Made by a program: the position numbers and the translations under genes. Below, piece after piece: positions 1 to 6,768 of a stretch of 11,674 bases of DNA; the stretch's first letter is position 1, and the number at the start of each line of letters is the position of its first letter. Source of the DNA: Thermoplasmatota archaeon (lineage in GTDB: Archaea; Thermoplasmatota; E2; DHVEG-1); contig JAGXLH010000051.1 of NCBI GenBank assembly GCA_018334795.1, positions 1 through 11,674 on the forward strand, read 5' to 3'. The notes beneath the pieces were generated by a model, which was not told the DNA's origin, did not search any database, and was given only the letters and a program-made list of their open reading frames with translations.

Positions 1-126
1 ATTGCTGGAGCTGTTCTTGCAATAACGGTGATTAAAACAAAGAATCTTACTGCAGCAATCATTGCTCATATTCTTTTTAATGTGACTAGTTTTACTTTGT
101 ATGTTCTGGGGCAATCCATTGTTTGA
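1..126 (+). CDS. CPBP-family intramembrane metalloprotease, C-terminal fragment
   Basis: The reading frame is open from the first base to the TGA at 124-126 and gives 41 residues; the start lies outside the window. The fragment is hydrophobic and carries AAIIAHILFN, which matches the last conserved motif (HxxxN) of the CPBP/CAAX-like membrane protease family; the preceding small-residue helix and the 'KTKNLTAAIIAH' arrangement are also typical. In this family the His and Asn belong to the membrane-embedded active-site region; the glutamate motif (EExxxR) would lie upstream and is not visible. Members cleave prenylated or other membrane proteins, but the substrate of this one cannot be inferred. 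The call rests on a short piece and could be another polytopic membrane protein. Confidence 0.7.
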   Translation: MAGAVLAITVIKTKNLTAAIIAHILFNVTSFTLYVLGQSIV

Positions 127-146
127 ACATTGTTTAACACAATCTC

Positions 147-200
147 TTTATACCGTAATTCTATCCCTTTCTCAAGTGTACTATTGATTACTTGAGGTGA
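147..200 (+). promoter_or_regulatory. ndk promoter and SD-containing hairpin
   Basis: A weak TATA-like stretch, TTTATACC (147-154), would place transcription start near 175. The Shine-Dalgarno GAGGTGA (194-200) is 9 bases before the ATG. A perfect 7-bp inverted repeat, CTCAAGT (171-177) and ACTTGAG (190-196), would pair over a 12-base loop and cover the first bases of the Shine-Dalgarno. The TATA call is tentative; the inverted repeat is directly visible. If transcription starts at about 175 the left arm may be partly untranscribed, so its role is uncertain. Confidence 0.45.
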
Positions 201-209
201 ATAATTATT

Positions 210-665
210 ATGGCAAAAGAACAAACGTTTGTGATGATTAAACCAGATGGCGTACAACGAGGACTTATTGGTAATGTTATTAATCGTTTTGAACAAAAGG
301 GAATTAAACTAGTTGCCATGAAACTTGTTTCAGTAAGTAAGGATTTAGCTGAAAAACATTATGGTGTTCACAAAGGAAAACCATTTTTTGAACCAACGGT
401 CAAATACATTACGTCCTCTCCTGTTGTTGCCATGGTTCTTGAAGGTGAAAACGCAATTGAAATCGTTCGTGGGATGATGGGAAAAACAAATCCAAGTGAA
501 GCATCTCCTGGAACAATTCGTGGGGATTTCGGTCAGTTCATCGGTCGAAATATTGTGCATGGATCTGATGGAAAAGATACTGCTGAGTTTGAAATCAATC
601 TTTGGTTTTCAAAAGAAGAACTAACCAGTTATACTCGTATTGATGAACCCTGGTTAACTGAATAA
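210..665 (+). CDS. ndk: Nucleoside diphosphate kinase
   Basis: Transfers the gamma phosphate of ATP to other (deoxy)nucleoside diphosphates through a phosphohistidine, keeping cytosolic NTP and dNTP pools balanced. The 151-residue product has the usual family length. It shows the N-terminal KPDGVQRGLIG motif (residues 11-21), the nucleotide-contacting ASPGTIRGDFG (98-108), and the active-site NIVHGSDG with the phosphorylated histidine at H117. The ATG at 210 is chosen because GAGGTGA lies 9 bases upstream and the protein begins exactly where NDK proteins do. It is flanked by its own putative promoter and a T-rich 3' end, so it is probably transcribed alone. No missing catalytic residue was seen. 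Confidence 0.97.
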   Translation: MAKEQTFVMIKPDGVQRGLIGNVINRFEQKGIKLVAMKLVSVSKDLAEKHYGVHKGKPFFEPTVKYITSSPVVAMVLEGENAIEIVRGMMGKTNPSEASPGTIRGDFGQFIGRNIVHGSDGKDTAEFEINLWFSKEELTSYTRIDEPWLTE

Positions 666-717
666 AAAATATTTTTTATCAGTTACTTTTTTCATTTTAT
701 TTACCACATTTTTTTCA
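661..717 (+). terminator. T-rich terminator region after ndk
   Basis: Immediately after the ndk stop comes an A6-T-A-T6 stretch followed by several T runs (TTTTTT, TTTTATTT, TTTTTTT). Archaeal RNA polymerase terminates on such oligo-T tracts without needing a strong hairpin. Inferred from composition only. Confidence 0.55.
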
Positions 718-743
718 TATCTTTTCACGTTTCAGCCGGTGGA

Positions 744-776
744 TTTATAACAACTTAATGGATACCTGAGTAGCAT
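744..776 (+). promoter_or_regulatory. Promoter of the bactofilin-like gene, probably leaderless
   Basis: TTTATAA at 744-750 is a good archaeal TATA match. Start of transcription expected about 25 bases downstream falls at 773-777, that is, at or next to the ATG (777). No Shine-Dalgarno precedes that ATG (the bases before it read GAGTAGCAT), which agrees with a leaderless mRNA. The exact start site is inferred. Confidence 0.5.
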
Positions 777-1706
777 ATGGTTTTTGACCGTCAAACACTT
801 GTGATACCGGATGGGACAACAATAGATGAAGACTGCATTCAAACCAAGGGTGATGTGATCATTGGTGACCGTTGCCTGGTACAATATGGAATAAAAACAG
901 ATGGAAGAATTTTTGTTGGAGAACATGTGATCATTGATGGTGATCTGTTTGCCACGGGGGATATTCGTATGGATATCTTTACTCGTATTCGCGGAAATGT
1001 GAACAGTGACCAAAACGTATATCTTGGAGAAAAAGTGAGTGTAGATGGAAAACTTTCTGTGACTGGTAATCTTGATGTTGGTGACAGTGTTAATGTGAAA
1101 GAAGGATTTGAAGCGAAAGGCTGGATTAACATTCGCAGTCCAATACCAATGGTCATTTATATTTTTATTTATCTGATGCAATTATTAAAAATGGGTCATA
1201 GTGAAGAAATCGAACGTATCCTTGAAGAACTTGAGGAAAACGAAGGTGAACCAATCCCCATTTCAGAAGTGTTCTTATTCGTTCCAAGTAATGCAATGGT
1301 TGGTAAGAATTCAAAAACTGAGGGAAATCTCAGAGTTGGAAAACAAGCATGGATTCAAGGATCATTTGAAGTGAAAGGAAATGTGGTCCTTGGTGATGAT
1401 ACGGTGTTTAGTGGTAACATTACTGCGGGTGGCAACGCTTTTTGTGGAAAACATAACACGGTGAAAGGATCAATTCAGTCGGGAGATGTGATAAGACTTG
1501 ATGAGAATACTGAGGTCACAGGTAATGTGGATGGAGTGAAACTGAATCTTGCAAAAACCGCGGTGATTCAAGGAACGTGTTATGCCTCTCATGGAATGAC
1601 TTTTATCACTCCTTATGATTATGAAGCTGATGAAAAAATCCGTCGGTTTGAAGAAGATTTAGAAATCCTTGAACCATTATCGGATTCTGAGGAGACCTCA
1701 TCATGA
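777..1706 (+). CDS. Bactofilin/DUF583-like polymer-forming beta-helix protein
   Basis: A 309-residue protein made of short hydrophobic-glycine repeats (patterns such as GDVIIGD, GRIFVGE, GNVVLGD, GNITAGG) that predict a right-handed beta-helix, as in bactofilins and related polymer-forming proteins. Two beta-rich halves (about residues 5-120 and 163-275) are separated by a very hydrophobic stretch (123-138, PMVIYIFIYLMQLL) and an acidic helix (141-157). The C-terminal tail (about 283-309) is acidic and helical. Bacterial bactofilins and haloarchaeal halofilins assemble into cytoskeletal scaffolds; that this protein does so is inference. The hydrophobic insert could bind the membrane or an internal groove. 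There is no signal peptide. The stop codon overlaps the next gene's ATG (ATGA at 1703-1706), so translation is probably coupled to that of the GTPase. Confidence 0.8.
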   Translation: MVFDRQTLVIPDGTTIDEDCIQTKGDVIIGDRCLVQYGIKTDGRIFVGEHVIIDGDLFATGDIRMDIFTRIRGNVNSDQNVYLGEKVSVDGKLSVTGNLDVGDSVNVKEGFEAKGWINIRSPIPMVIYIFIYLMQLLKMGHSEEIERILEELEENEGEPIPISEVFLFVPSNAMVGKNSKTEGNLRVGKQAWIQGSFEVKGNVVLGDDTVFSGNITAGGNAFCGKHNTVKGSIQSGDVIRLDENTEVTGNVDGVKLNLAKTAVIQGTCYASHGMTFITPYDYEADEKIRRFEEDLEILEPLSDSEETSS

Positions 1707-2908
1707 GCATGATGATTGGTATTGTTGGAAAACCAAATGTAGGCAAATCAACGTTTTTTAACGCTGCAACTGAGGCTCATGCTGAAATAGCTAATTATCC
1801 ATTTACCACTATTGATGCAAATCATGGGGTGATGTATGTTCGAAAATCCTGTCCGCATACTGATTTTAAGGTGACTTGCACTCCGCATAATTCAAAATGT
1901 ATTGATGGTACTCGGTATGTACCCATTGAAGCACTTGATGTGGCAGGTCTTGTTCCTGATGCTTTTAAAGGTCGGGGGTTAGGAAATAAATTCCTTGATG
2001 AATTAAGACAAGCCCATGCATTGATTCATATTGTTGATGCATCAGGGAGTACGGATTCAGAAGGAAACCCGTGTAAACCAGGTAGTTACGATCCATTAAA
2101 TGATATTGATTTTTTAGAAAAAGAAATCAATTATTGGTTGAAAGGAATTATTAAGAAAAGTTGGGAGAATATCGCGAGAAAAGCTCAGCTTGAAGGAGAA
2201 AAAGTTGAACGATTACTTGCTGAACAACTCACTGGTCTTGGAGTAAGAGAGTCTCATATTCAATCGGCGATTCGAAAGATAGATTTGAAAACGGATAAAC
2301 CTTCAATGTGGTCAGATGAAGATTTGTTTTTACTTGCGGATTATATCAGGCAACGGAGTAAACCAATGTTGATTGCATTTAACAAAGTTGATGTTACGAA
2401 TGAATCATTGGATGATGCTATTGAAGAAATTAAAAGACGGGGATATCGAGTTATTCCTACGAGTGCTGAATCTGAACTAGCATTAAGTAATGCAGCACAG
2501 CATAATCTTGTTGAGTATACGCCGGGTGATAGTAAGTTTACGATTCGGGATCGCACTGCATTAAGTGAAAAACAATTACATGCACTTGAATACATTCAAA
2601 CTCATGTTCTTGATGTATATGGGTCTACGGGTATTTACCGATGTATTGAGGAATCTGTTTCTATGCTTGATTTAATCGTGGTGTATCCAGTTGAGGATGA
2701 ACATCAGTTAACTGATAAAGAAAAACGCATCTTACCAGATGCTTTTTTAGTTCCAAGAGGAAGTACGGCTAAGGACTTAGCCTATAAGGTTCATTCTGAT
2801 ATTGGTGATCATTTCATTCGAGCAATTGATGCACGAACACAACGAGTGATCGGTGCAGATCATGAACTTAAAGATGGTGATGTGATCAGCATCATTGCTG
2901 ACTCTTAA
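1703..2908 (+). CDS. ychF: YchF-like TGS-domain GTPase
   Basis: A 401-residue translation-factor-class (Obg/YchF-type) P-loop GTPase. G1 is GKPNVGKST (residues 9-17), G3 is DVAG (79-82), G4 is NKVD (227-230) and G5 is TSAES (253-257). A TGS domain occupies roughly 324-400 and ends in DGDVISIIADS. The insert after G2 carries C50, C59 and C66 near the CPH...C...KC pattern seen in archaeal members. YchF/OLA1 relatives associate with ribosomes and have roles in translation or stress. Canonical NKVD, rather than the NxxE of bacterial and eukaryotic YchF/OLA1, argues for guanine specificity. The start at 1703 lies within the ATGA overlap with the upstream gene; a second ATG two codons later (1709) is possible. 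A run of nine T residues follows the stop. Confidence 0.92.
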   Translation: MSMMIGIVGKPNVGKSTFFNAATEAHAEIANYPFTTIDANHGVMYVRKSCPHTDFKVTCTPHNSKCIDGTRYVPIEALDVAGLVPDAFKGRGLGNKFLDELRQAHALIHIVDASGSTDSEGNPCKPGSYDPLNDIDFLEKEINYWLKGIIKKSWENIARKAQLEGEKVERLLAEQLTGLGVRESHIQSAIRKIDLKTDKPSMWSDEDLFLLADYIRQRSKPMLIAFNKVDVTNESLDDAIEEIKRRGYRVIPTSAESELALSNAAQHNLVEYTPGDSKFTIRDRTALSEKQLHALEYIQTHVLDVYGSTGIYRCIEESVSMLDLIVVYPVEDEHQLTDKEKRILPDAFLVPRGSTAKDLAYKVHSDIGDHFIRAIDARTQRVIGADHELKDGDVISIIADS

Positions 2909-2920
2909 TTTTTTTTTAAA
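2909..2920 (+). terminator. Oligo-T terminator after the GTPase
   Basis: Nine consecutive T residues (2909-2917) start just after the TAA stop and precede the next gene's own TATA box, so this is the likely end of the bactofilin-GTPase transcript. Confidence 0.6.
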
Positions 2921-2975
2921 AATATGATGGGACGTAGATTCATAGTCTTGTACTATTGCACCTGCATATTCGACT

Positions 2976-3060
2976 GCGAAATATGTATATAAAACCTTTT
3001 TTCCATTACCAGTATGGGATCACTCTTCATTGCTCAATCATTTTTGAGTTTTCTAGGAGG
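2976..3060 (+). promoter_or_regulatory. Promoter and ribosome binding site of the small membrane protein gene
   Basis: TATATAAAA at 2986-2994, preceded by the purine-containing GCGAA (2976-2980) as a possible BRE, is the cleanest TATA box in the left part of the window. Transcription would start near 3015. AGGAGG at 3055-3060 lies 9 bases before GTG 3070. This excludes the in-frame ATG at 2956, which lies upstream of the promoter. Confidence 0.7.
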
Positions 3061-3069
3061 AATAATACG

Positions 3070-3429
3070 GTGCAAGGAAAAAAATTTAATCCAAATCAGA
3101 CGTCGCTCTCTCAAATGTTTAATCAAAATATTTCACTTGAGGAAATACCATTTAAAACGATGAAAGTAACTATTTATGCCCTTCGATGGATTTTTTTATT
3201 AATCTTTCTGTTTATCATCGTAGGAATCATCCTTTTGTTTGTGACTGGTGGTCAATCGTATTTACAAGCAATTGTTGGCTATAGTATCACTGGTTTTTTC
3301 ACGTTTTTCATGGGATATTTTGGATGGATTCTTGCACAAAGTATCATTGAGATGATTACTGGAAAAGAACCGAAGGAAGAACGAACGTTTTCATATTTTT
3401 TCAGTAAAAAGAATCGTTATCGGTTTTAA
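3070..3429 (+). CDS. Small two-helix membrane protein of unknown function
   Basis: I do not recognise this family. The 119-residue product has a polar N-terminus (about 1-33), a first membrane helix around 36-58 (rich in I, L and F, ending LLFVTGG), a second around 66-92 (IVGYSITGFFTFFMGYFGWIL), and a basic C-terminal tail (KKNRYRF). The second helix is rich in Gly, Phe and aromatic residues, which could support helix packing or oligomers. The start is GTG 3070 because a perfect AGGAGG lies 9 bases upstream; the longer frame from 2956 would begin before the promoter's TATA box and adds a sequence without family character. The gene appears monocistronic. It could be a subunit of an uncharacterised membrane complex, but nothing nearby indicates which. 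Confidence 0.75.
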   Translation: MQGKKFNPNQTSLSQMFNQNISLEEIPFKTMKVTIYALRWIFLLIFLFIIVGIILLFVTGGQSYLQAIVGYSITGFFTFFMGYFGWILAQSIIEMITGKEPKEERTFSYFFSKKNRYRF

Positions 3430-3718
3430 CTCTTCCATCTTTTTTCTATAGTAATCGATTCTTTATTTTTCCGTATTAAATGGGTTATATTTTTTTTTAA
3501 CGGGGTTTTTCTGTAATGATTATAAAACATGTTTTTTTTAGTGATATCTTTAGATTTTTACATGCTATACAGTTGTATGTGATATCATGATTTAGCAGTC
3601 CATATTCGTGCATGTCCAAGCCATACACATTTCTTTCTACTATTGTTATTGAAAGATCATACATTGTCTTAATATGATGCACAATACGAAAGAAAGAGAT
3701 AAAACGTTTCCCCGGCCT
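3430..3718. other. Intergenic region between convergent units
   Basis: About 290 bases without a supported gene. It holds T-tracts useful for ending the + strand transcript (3441-3446 and 3490-3498). It also has two copies of GTGATATC, at 3541-3548 and 3579-3586. A 61-codon - strand frame (3497-3682) lacks a Shine-Dalgarno and recognisable content. No T-run was seen in the - strand sense close behind permease 2, so the end of the transporter transcript is unclear. Confidence 0.5.
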
Positions 3719-4417
3719 TTAGGTGATTGTTCGTTGGGCTGATTTTTTTCTCATGCCCAGGCCAGGAATACTTATCCGCTCTTCGAACCGATCAAGGATT
3801 TCAGTAAAGACAACAGTTAACGCCACGTAAATTAAAGCAATCATCAAAAACACTTCAATGTGTCTAAAGGTTTCAGCGGCAATAAATTTACCAGCTGCAG
3901 TTAGTTCAACGACTCTTATAATATAGGCAAGTGAAGAATATTTTAGCAAATAAATAAGTTCATTTGACCAAGCAGGAATAGAAACACGTAACGCCTGTGG
4001 AAGAATAATCGTTGAAATCGATTGCATCCTATTCATTCCCATGGATCGAGCAGCTATCATTTGCCCGGATGGAATCGATTGAATTGATCCTCGAACATAT
4101 TCAGCTTGATAAGCAGCACTGTTCAACGATAATCCAAGTAATGCAGCTAAAACGGGATCTATATGAAATCCAATTGATGAAAGACCGTAATAAAAAATGA
4201 ATAATTGTACAAGTAATGGCGTCCCTCGAATAATTTCAATATAACCTGAGGCAATCCAAGAAAGTGGTTTACTTCCATAGACTCTGCTTAATGCTAGAAT
4301 AATGCCTAAAGCGAATCCTAATGCTAGTGAGATAAATGTTAAAAATAACGTTATTTGTAACCCTTCGAAAAGAGCAGGAGCGGATTCAACAAAGAAATCA
4401 ACAAAGGACGACGTTAT
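3719..4417 (-). CDS. Polar amino-acid ABC transporter permease 2, apparent AUA start
   Basis: Membrane subunit of a HisM/GlnP-type importer; it should pair with permease 1 to form the translocation pore. Starting at ATA 4417-4415 gives 232 residues. These include EIIRGTPLLVQL (61-72), the EAA coupling loop (about 116-141, PSGQMIAARSMGMNRMQS) that docks on the ATPase, and several membrane helices. No ATG, GTG or TTG occurs in frame until TTG 4126 (codon 98). That later start would lose the conserved N-terminal half. An upstream TAA (4418-4420), the ATPase stop, is in the same frame and blocks extension. AAGGAGG (4429-4423) is 5 bases before the ATA. The distance from ATA to the conserved RVYG (44 residues) equals that from the start of permease 1. 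Annotation from 4126 alone would be a truncation artefact. Confidence 0.9.
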   Translation of the reverse strand: MTSSFVDFFVESAPALFEGLQITLFLTFISLALGFALGIILALSRVYGSKPLSWIASGYIEIIRGTPLLVQLFIFYYGLSSIGFHIDPVLAALLGLSLNSAAYQAEYVRGSIQSIPSGQMIAARSMGMNRMQSISTIILPQALRVSIPAWSNELIYLLKYSSLAYIIRVVELTAAGKFIAAETFRHIEVFLMIALIYVALTVVFTEILDRFEERISIPGLGMRKKSAQRTIT

Positions 4418-4429
4418 TTATTCCTCCTT
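4415..4429 (-). promoter_or_regulatory. Strong Shine-Dalgarno deciding the permease 2 start
   Basis: AAGGAGG (4429-4423), encoded within the last codons of the ATPase, is followed by AATAA and then ATA (4417-4415). The spacing of 5 bases fits initiation at the ATA and the arrangement implies coupled translation, since the ATPase stop directly abuts the proposed start. Confidence 0.75.
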
Positions 4430-5170
4430 ATTTTCTCCATAAAGTGTTGCAATTTTTCCTAAGAATTCTCCAGTTCGTTTATGATCTGGATTCTTAAACA
4501 TCTTCATCGGCGGCCCTGCTTCCAGAACATAACCCTCTTCCATGAAGATGATTTCATCCGCAACATTTCGAGCAAAACCCATTTCATGAGTGACACAAAG
4601 CATGGTTACTTTTCCAGCGAGACCTTGCATAACCTCCAATACTTCACCAATTAGTTCAGGATCTAATGCTGATGTTGGCTCATCAAATAAAATAATCATC
4701 GGATCCATAGCAAGTGCCCGAGCAATCCCCACTCGTTGTTTCTGACCACCAGATAATTCTGCAGGATATTGTTCTGCTTGATTTTCTAAACCCACTCGTC
4801 TTAATTCTTGCATTGCTCGTTTTTTTGCTTCTTCTTTTTCCATTTTTTTAACTTTTTCAAGACCAATACTTACATTTTGTAATGCAGTTAAATGATTAAA
4901 TAAATTAAAATCCTGAAAAACAAAGCCAATTTTTTGTCGAATGCGATTAATATTTATGTTCTTGTTTGTGATCTCTTCCCCATCTAACCAAACTTCTCCT
5001 TTATCTGGAGGATGTAATTGATTTATACATCGAAGAAGTGTGCTTTTCCCGGTTCCACTTGGACCAATGATTACTTTTGTTTCTCCTTTTTCAAGTGAAA
5101 ACGTAACTCCTTTCAAGATTTCATTAGATCCATATTTTTTATGAATATTTTTCAGTTCAAGCATGCTCAT
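4418..5170 (-). CDS. Polar amino-acid ABC transporter ATP-binding protein
   Basis: Cytoplasmic ATPase of the GlnQ/HisP type that powers the importer. All motifs are intact in 250 residues: Walker A GPSGTGKST (36-44), Q-loop glutamine Q86 in VFQDFNLF, signature LSGGQ (139-143), Walker B IILFDEP (159-165), D-loop SALD (167-170) and switch histidine H195 in THEMGFA. Length and order match the family. The start is ATG 5170 (MSML...); ATG 5164 two codons later is an alternative, and neither has a strong Shine-Dalgarno. It lies 26 bases downstream of permease 1 in the transcript, and its stop abuts the AUA start proposed for permease 2. Substrate class (polar amino acid) is inferred from the whole cassette. 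Confidence 0.96.
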   Translation of the reverse strand: MSMLELKNIHKKYGSNEILKGVTFSLEKGETKVIIGPSGTGKSTLLRCINQLHPPDKGEVWLDGEEITNKNININRIRQKIGFVFQDFNLFNHLTALQNVSIGLEKVKKMEKEEAKKRAMQELRRVGLENQAEQYPAELSGGQKQRVGIARALAMDPMIILFDEPTSALDPELIGEVLEVMQGLAGKVTMLCVTHEMGFARNVADEIIFMEEGYVLEAGPPMKMFKNPDHKRTGEFLGKIATLYGENKEE

Positions 5171-5196
5171 TTCAGTTTCACACTTCCCAATTCTTT

Positions 5197-5886
5197 TTAT
5201 CGTTCGACAGAAACTTCAAATCCTGCCATTTTGTATTTTTTCTCTATATAGCCAAGTATTTTGTTAACTAATATAACAATGATGAAATAAATAATTGCTA
5301 CAACTAGTAAGATTGGAAGGATATAATCAAAATAGTTGGGTATCGCATAAATTTGCCCAGCTACTCGAAGTAATTCAGGAACTCCTAATGCAAGAGCAAT
5401 AGATGTATCCTTTAGTACAATAGTAAATTCATTAGACCAACTAGGAATACTTAATCTAAGTACTTGCGGAATCATGATATGGATGATTGATTGGATTTTT
5501 GTCATTCCAAGGGTTCGAGCGGCAATGTTTTGTCCTTCGGGAATAGAGTTTATTGCGCTTCTAAAAATTTGTGCTTGATATGCTGAACTTCGTAAAGCTA
5601 GGCCAATGATGGCTGCGGTGAATGGTAACAAATTAATCCCTATTTGTCCTAAGCCAAGATAAACGAGGAAAAAAATAACGAGGAGAGGAACTCCCCTAAA
5701 GATTTTTTCATAGACATAAATGATAGTGGTTAATGGTGCTTTACCATAAACTCTGCCCATTGCAAGTAACATGCCAAATACCGTGGCAATAATAAGGCTG
5801 AAGAAGGTTAACAGTATAGTGTTTAGTAATCCCCCCATCAGCCGTGGGAGGAAACCAATTAACGTTGTGATGTCCACAGTAATCAC
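5197..5886 (-). CDS. Polar amino-acid ABC transporter permease 1
   Basis: HisQ/HisM-type membrane subunit of 229 residues. N-terminal helix and linker (residues 1-55) are followed by EKIFRGVPLLVIFF (60-73), the EAA loop PEGQNIAARTLGMTKIQSIIHIMIPQ region (about 116-141) and KDTSIALALGVPEL (159-172), all hallmarks of this family. The start is GTG 5886; the ATG two bases upstream is out of frame and meets TGA at once. Shine-Dalgarno support is weak (AGGAA about 18 bases upstream). It follows the binding protein by 46 bases and precedes the ATPase. It is a paralogue of permease 2, sharing RVYG at residue 45 and the same motif spacing, so the pore is probably a heterodimer. Confidence 0.95.
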   Translation of the reverse strand: MITVDITTLIGFLPRLMGGLLNTILLTFFSLIIATVFGMLLAMGRVYGKAPLTTIIYVYEKIFRGVPLLVIFFLVYLGLGQIGINLLPFTAAIIGLALRSSAYQAQIFRSAINSIPEGQNIAARTLGMTKIQSIIHIMIPQVLRLSIPSWSNEFTIVLKDTSIALALGVPELLRVAGQIYAIPNYFDYILPILLVVAIIYFIIVILVNKILGYIEKKYKMAGFEVSVER

Positions 5887-5932
5887 ATGTTTTTAAAGAT
5901 GTTATTTCCTGCTAACTAGTTTCATAGTTTCA

Positions 5933-6703
5933 TTAGAAATAGGTTTCAACAAGGGTGTTCCATTCTTCTGTTCCTATGAGATCTGATAGGCCTTGGTTGA
6001 GTTCTTCAAGAAGATCTGTATTTCCTTCTTGAACCGCGAGTCCGTATGATTCACCGGTGATAATGGTTTCAATGATCTCTACTTCCTTATTTGCAGCAAA
6101 TGCTTCAGCAACAGGCTTATCAAGGACCACTGCCTCAATGTTTTCATTTATCAAATCAAGAACTGCTAAGGTATAGGTGTCATATCGACTAAAGTTCTGT
6201 GCACTCATGGTTCCATTTCCAACCAGGTTTTCTTCAACCCATGCTGCTCCAGTGGTACCTGTTTGGGCACCAACGGTATAATTCTGTAAATCAATGGTAT
6301 TTTCTAAGTCTATATTAGATCCTTCTACAACTAGAATTGATTGATCTGCTTCATAATATGGATCTGTAAAATCAACTTGTTCTTCCCGGTCTGCAGTGAT
6401 AGTCATTGCAGCTGCAATAACATCGATTTTTCCTGTTTGTAATGAAGGAATCAATGAATCAAAGGTGATGTCTTTGACTTCAACTGTGTATCCAAGATCT
6501 TCTAATATTCCTTTAGTCATGTCAATGTCAAATCCAATGATGTTTCCGTCATCATCCATATATTCGAATGGTGGAAAATCTGCTGAGGTTCCAATAATTA
6601 CTTTATTTTCATCTTCTTCAACGCATCCGGAGAACGCAAGAACAGTTACTGCTAATACGAAAACCAAGATGCTAGACATAAGTTTGTTTGTTTTAATTTT
6701 CAT
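5933..6703 (-). CDS. Amino-acid ABC transporter substrate-binding lipoprotein
   Basis: Extracytoplasmic receptor of the importer (SBP_bac_3 type). The 256-residue product has a basic N-terminus, a hydrophobic signal segment and the lipobox FSGC with the predicted lipid-anchored C27, followed by acidic EEDE. The ligand-binding fold begins at VIIGTSADFPPFEYMD (35-50). R106 in TITADRE matches the arginine that binds the ligand alpha-carboxylate, TDPYY (113-117) and GAQTGTT (145-151) follow, and D195 in VVLDKP matches the aspartate contacting the alpha-amino group. ATG 6703 is preferred over the in-frame GTG 6721 because GGTGAGGAG, the Shine-Dalgarno, covers that GTG. First gene of its operon, behind a clear TATA box. 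Exact ligand is not readable. Confidence 0.94.
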   Translation of the reverse strand: MKIKTNKLMSSILVFVLAVTVLAFSGCVEEDENKVIIGTSADFPPFEYMDDDGNIIGFDIDMTKGILEDLGYTVEVKDITFDSLIPSLQTGKIDVIAAAMTITADREEQVDFTDPYYEADQSILVVEGSNIDLENTIDLQNYTVGAQTGTTGAAWVEENLVGNGTMSAQNFSRYDTYTLAVLDLINENIEAVVLDKPVAEAFAANKEVEIIETIITGESYGLAVQEGNTDLLEELNQGLSDLIGTEEWNTLVETYF

Positions 6704-6768
6704 GGTTGTTTCTCTCCTCACCTTAATCTTAAAGATAACATGTGATTAATCCTATATAAACTATATAG
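6704..6768 (-). promoter_or_regulatory. Promoter and RBS of the amino-acid transporter operon
   Basis: On the - strand, TTTATATA (6760-6753) is an archaeal TATA box 50 bases before the ATG, placing transcription start near 6730. The palindrome CTATATAG (6761-6768) abuts it upstream. The Shine-Dalgarno GGTGAGGAG lies about 10 bases before the ATG. The 17 bases 6752-6768 match 7973-7989, upstream of the fasciclin gene, at 15 positions. Confidence 0.75.

Noticed and set aside
732..1181. 149-codon open frame on the - strand
   Set aside because: Fully antisense to the well-supported beta-helix protein gene, no Shine-Dalgarno, and a composition typical of a shadow frame.
2956..3069. N-terminal extension of the small membrane protein from ATG 2956
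   Set aside because: It would begin before the TATA box at 2986-2994, while a perfect AGGAGG supports GTG 3070.
3541..3586. Two copies of GTGATATC spaced 38 bases, considered as a regulatory or attachment site
   Set aside because: Short, in AT-rich sequence between convergent genes, with no symmetrical flanks or integrase nearby.
3497..3682. 61-codon - strand frame in the convergent intergenic region
   Set aside because: No ribosome binding site before its ATG, no recognisable motif, and it lies downstream of the transporter operon without a promoter.
3719..4126. Permease 2 as a naturally truncated 135-residue protein or pseudogene
   Set aside because: The same frame continues upstream for 97 intact codons with full family motifs, directly behind a strong Shine-Dalgarno.
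4012..4200. 62-codon + strand frame inside permease 2
   Set aside because: Antisense shadow of a conserved membrane-protein gene.
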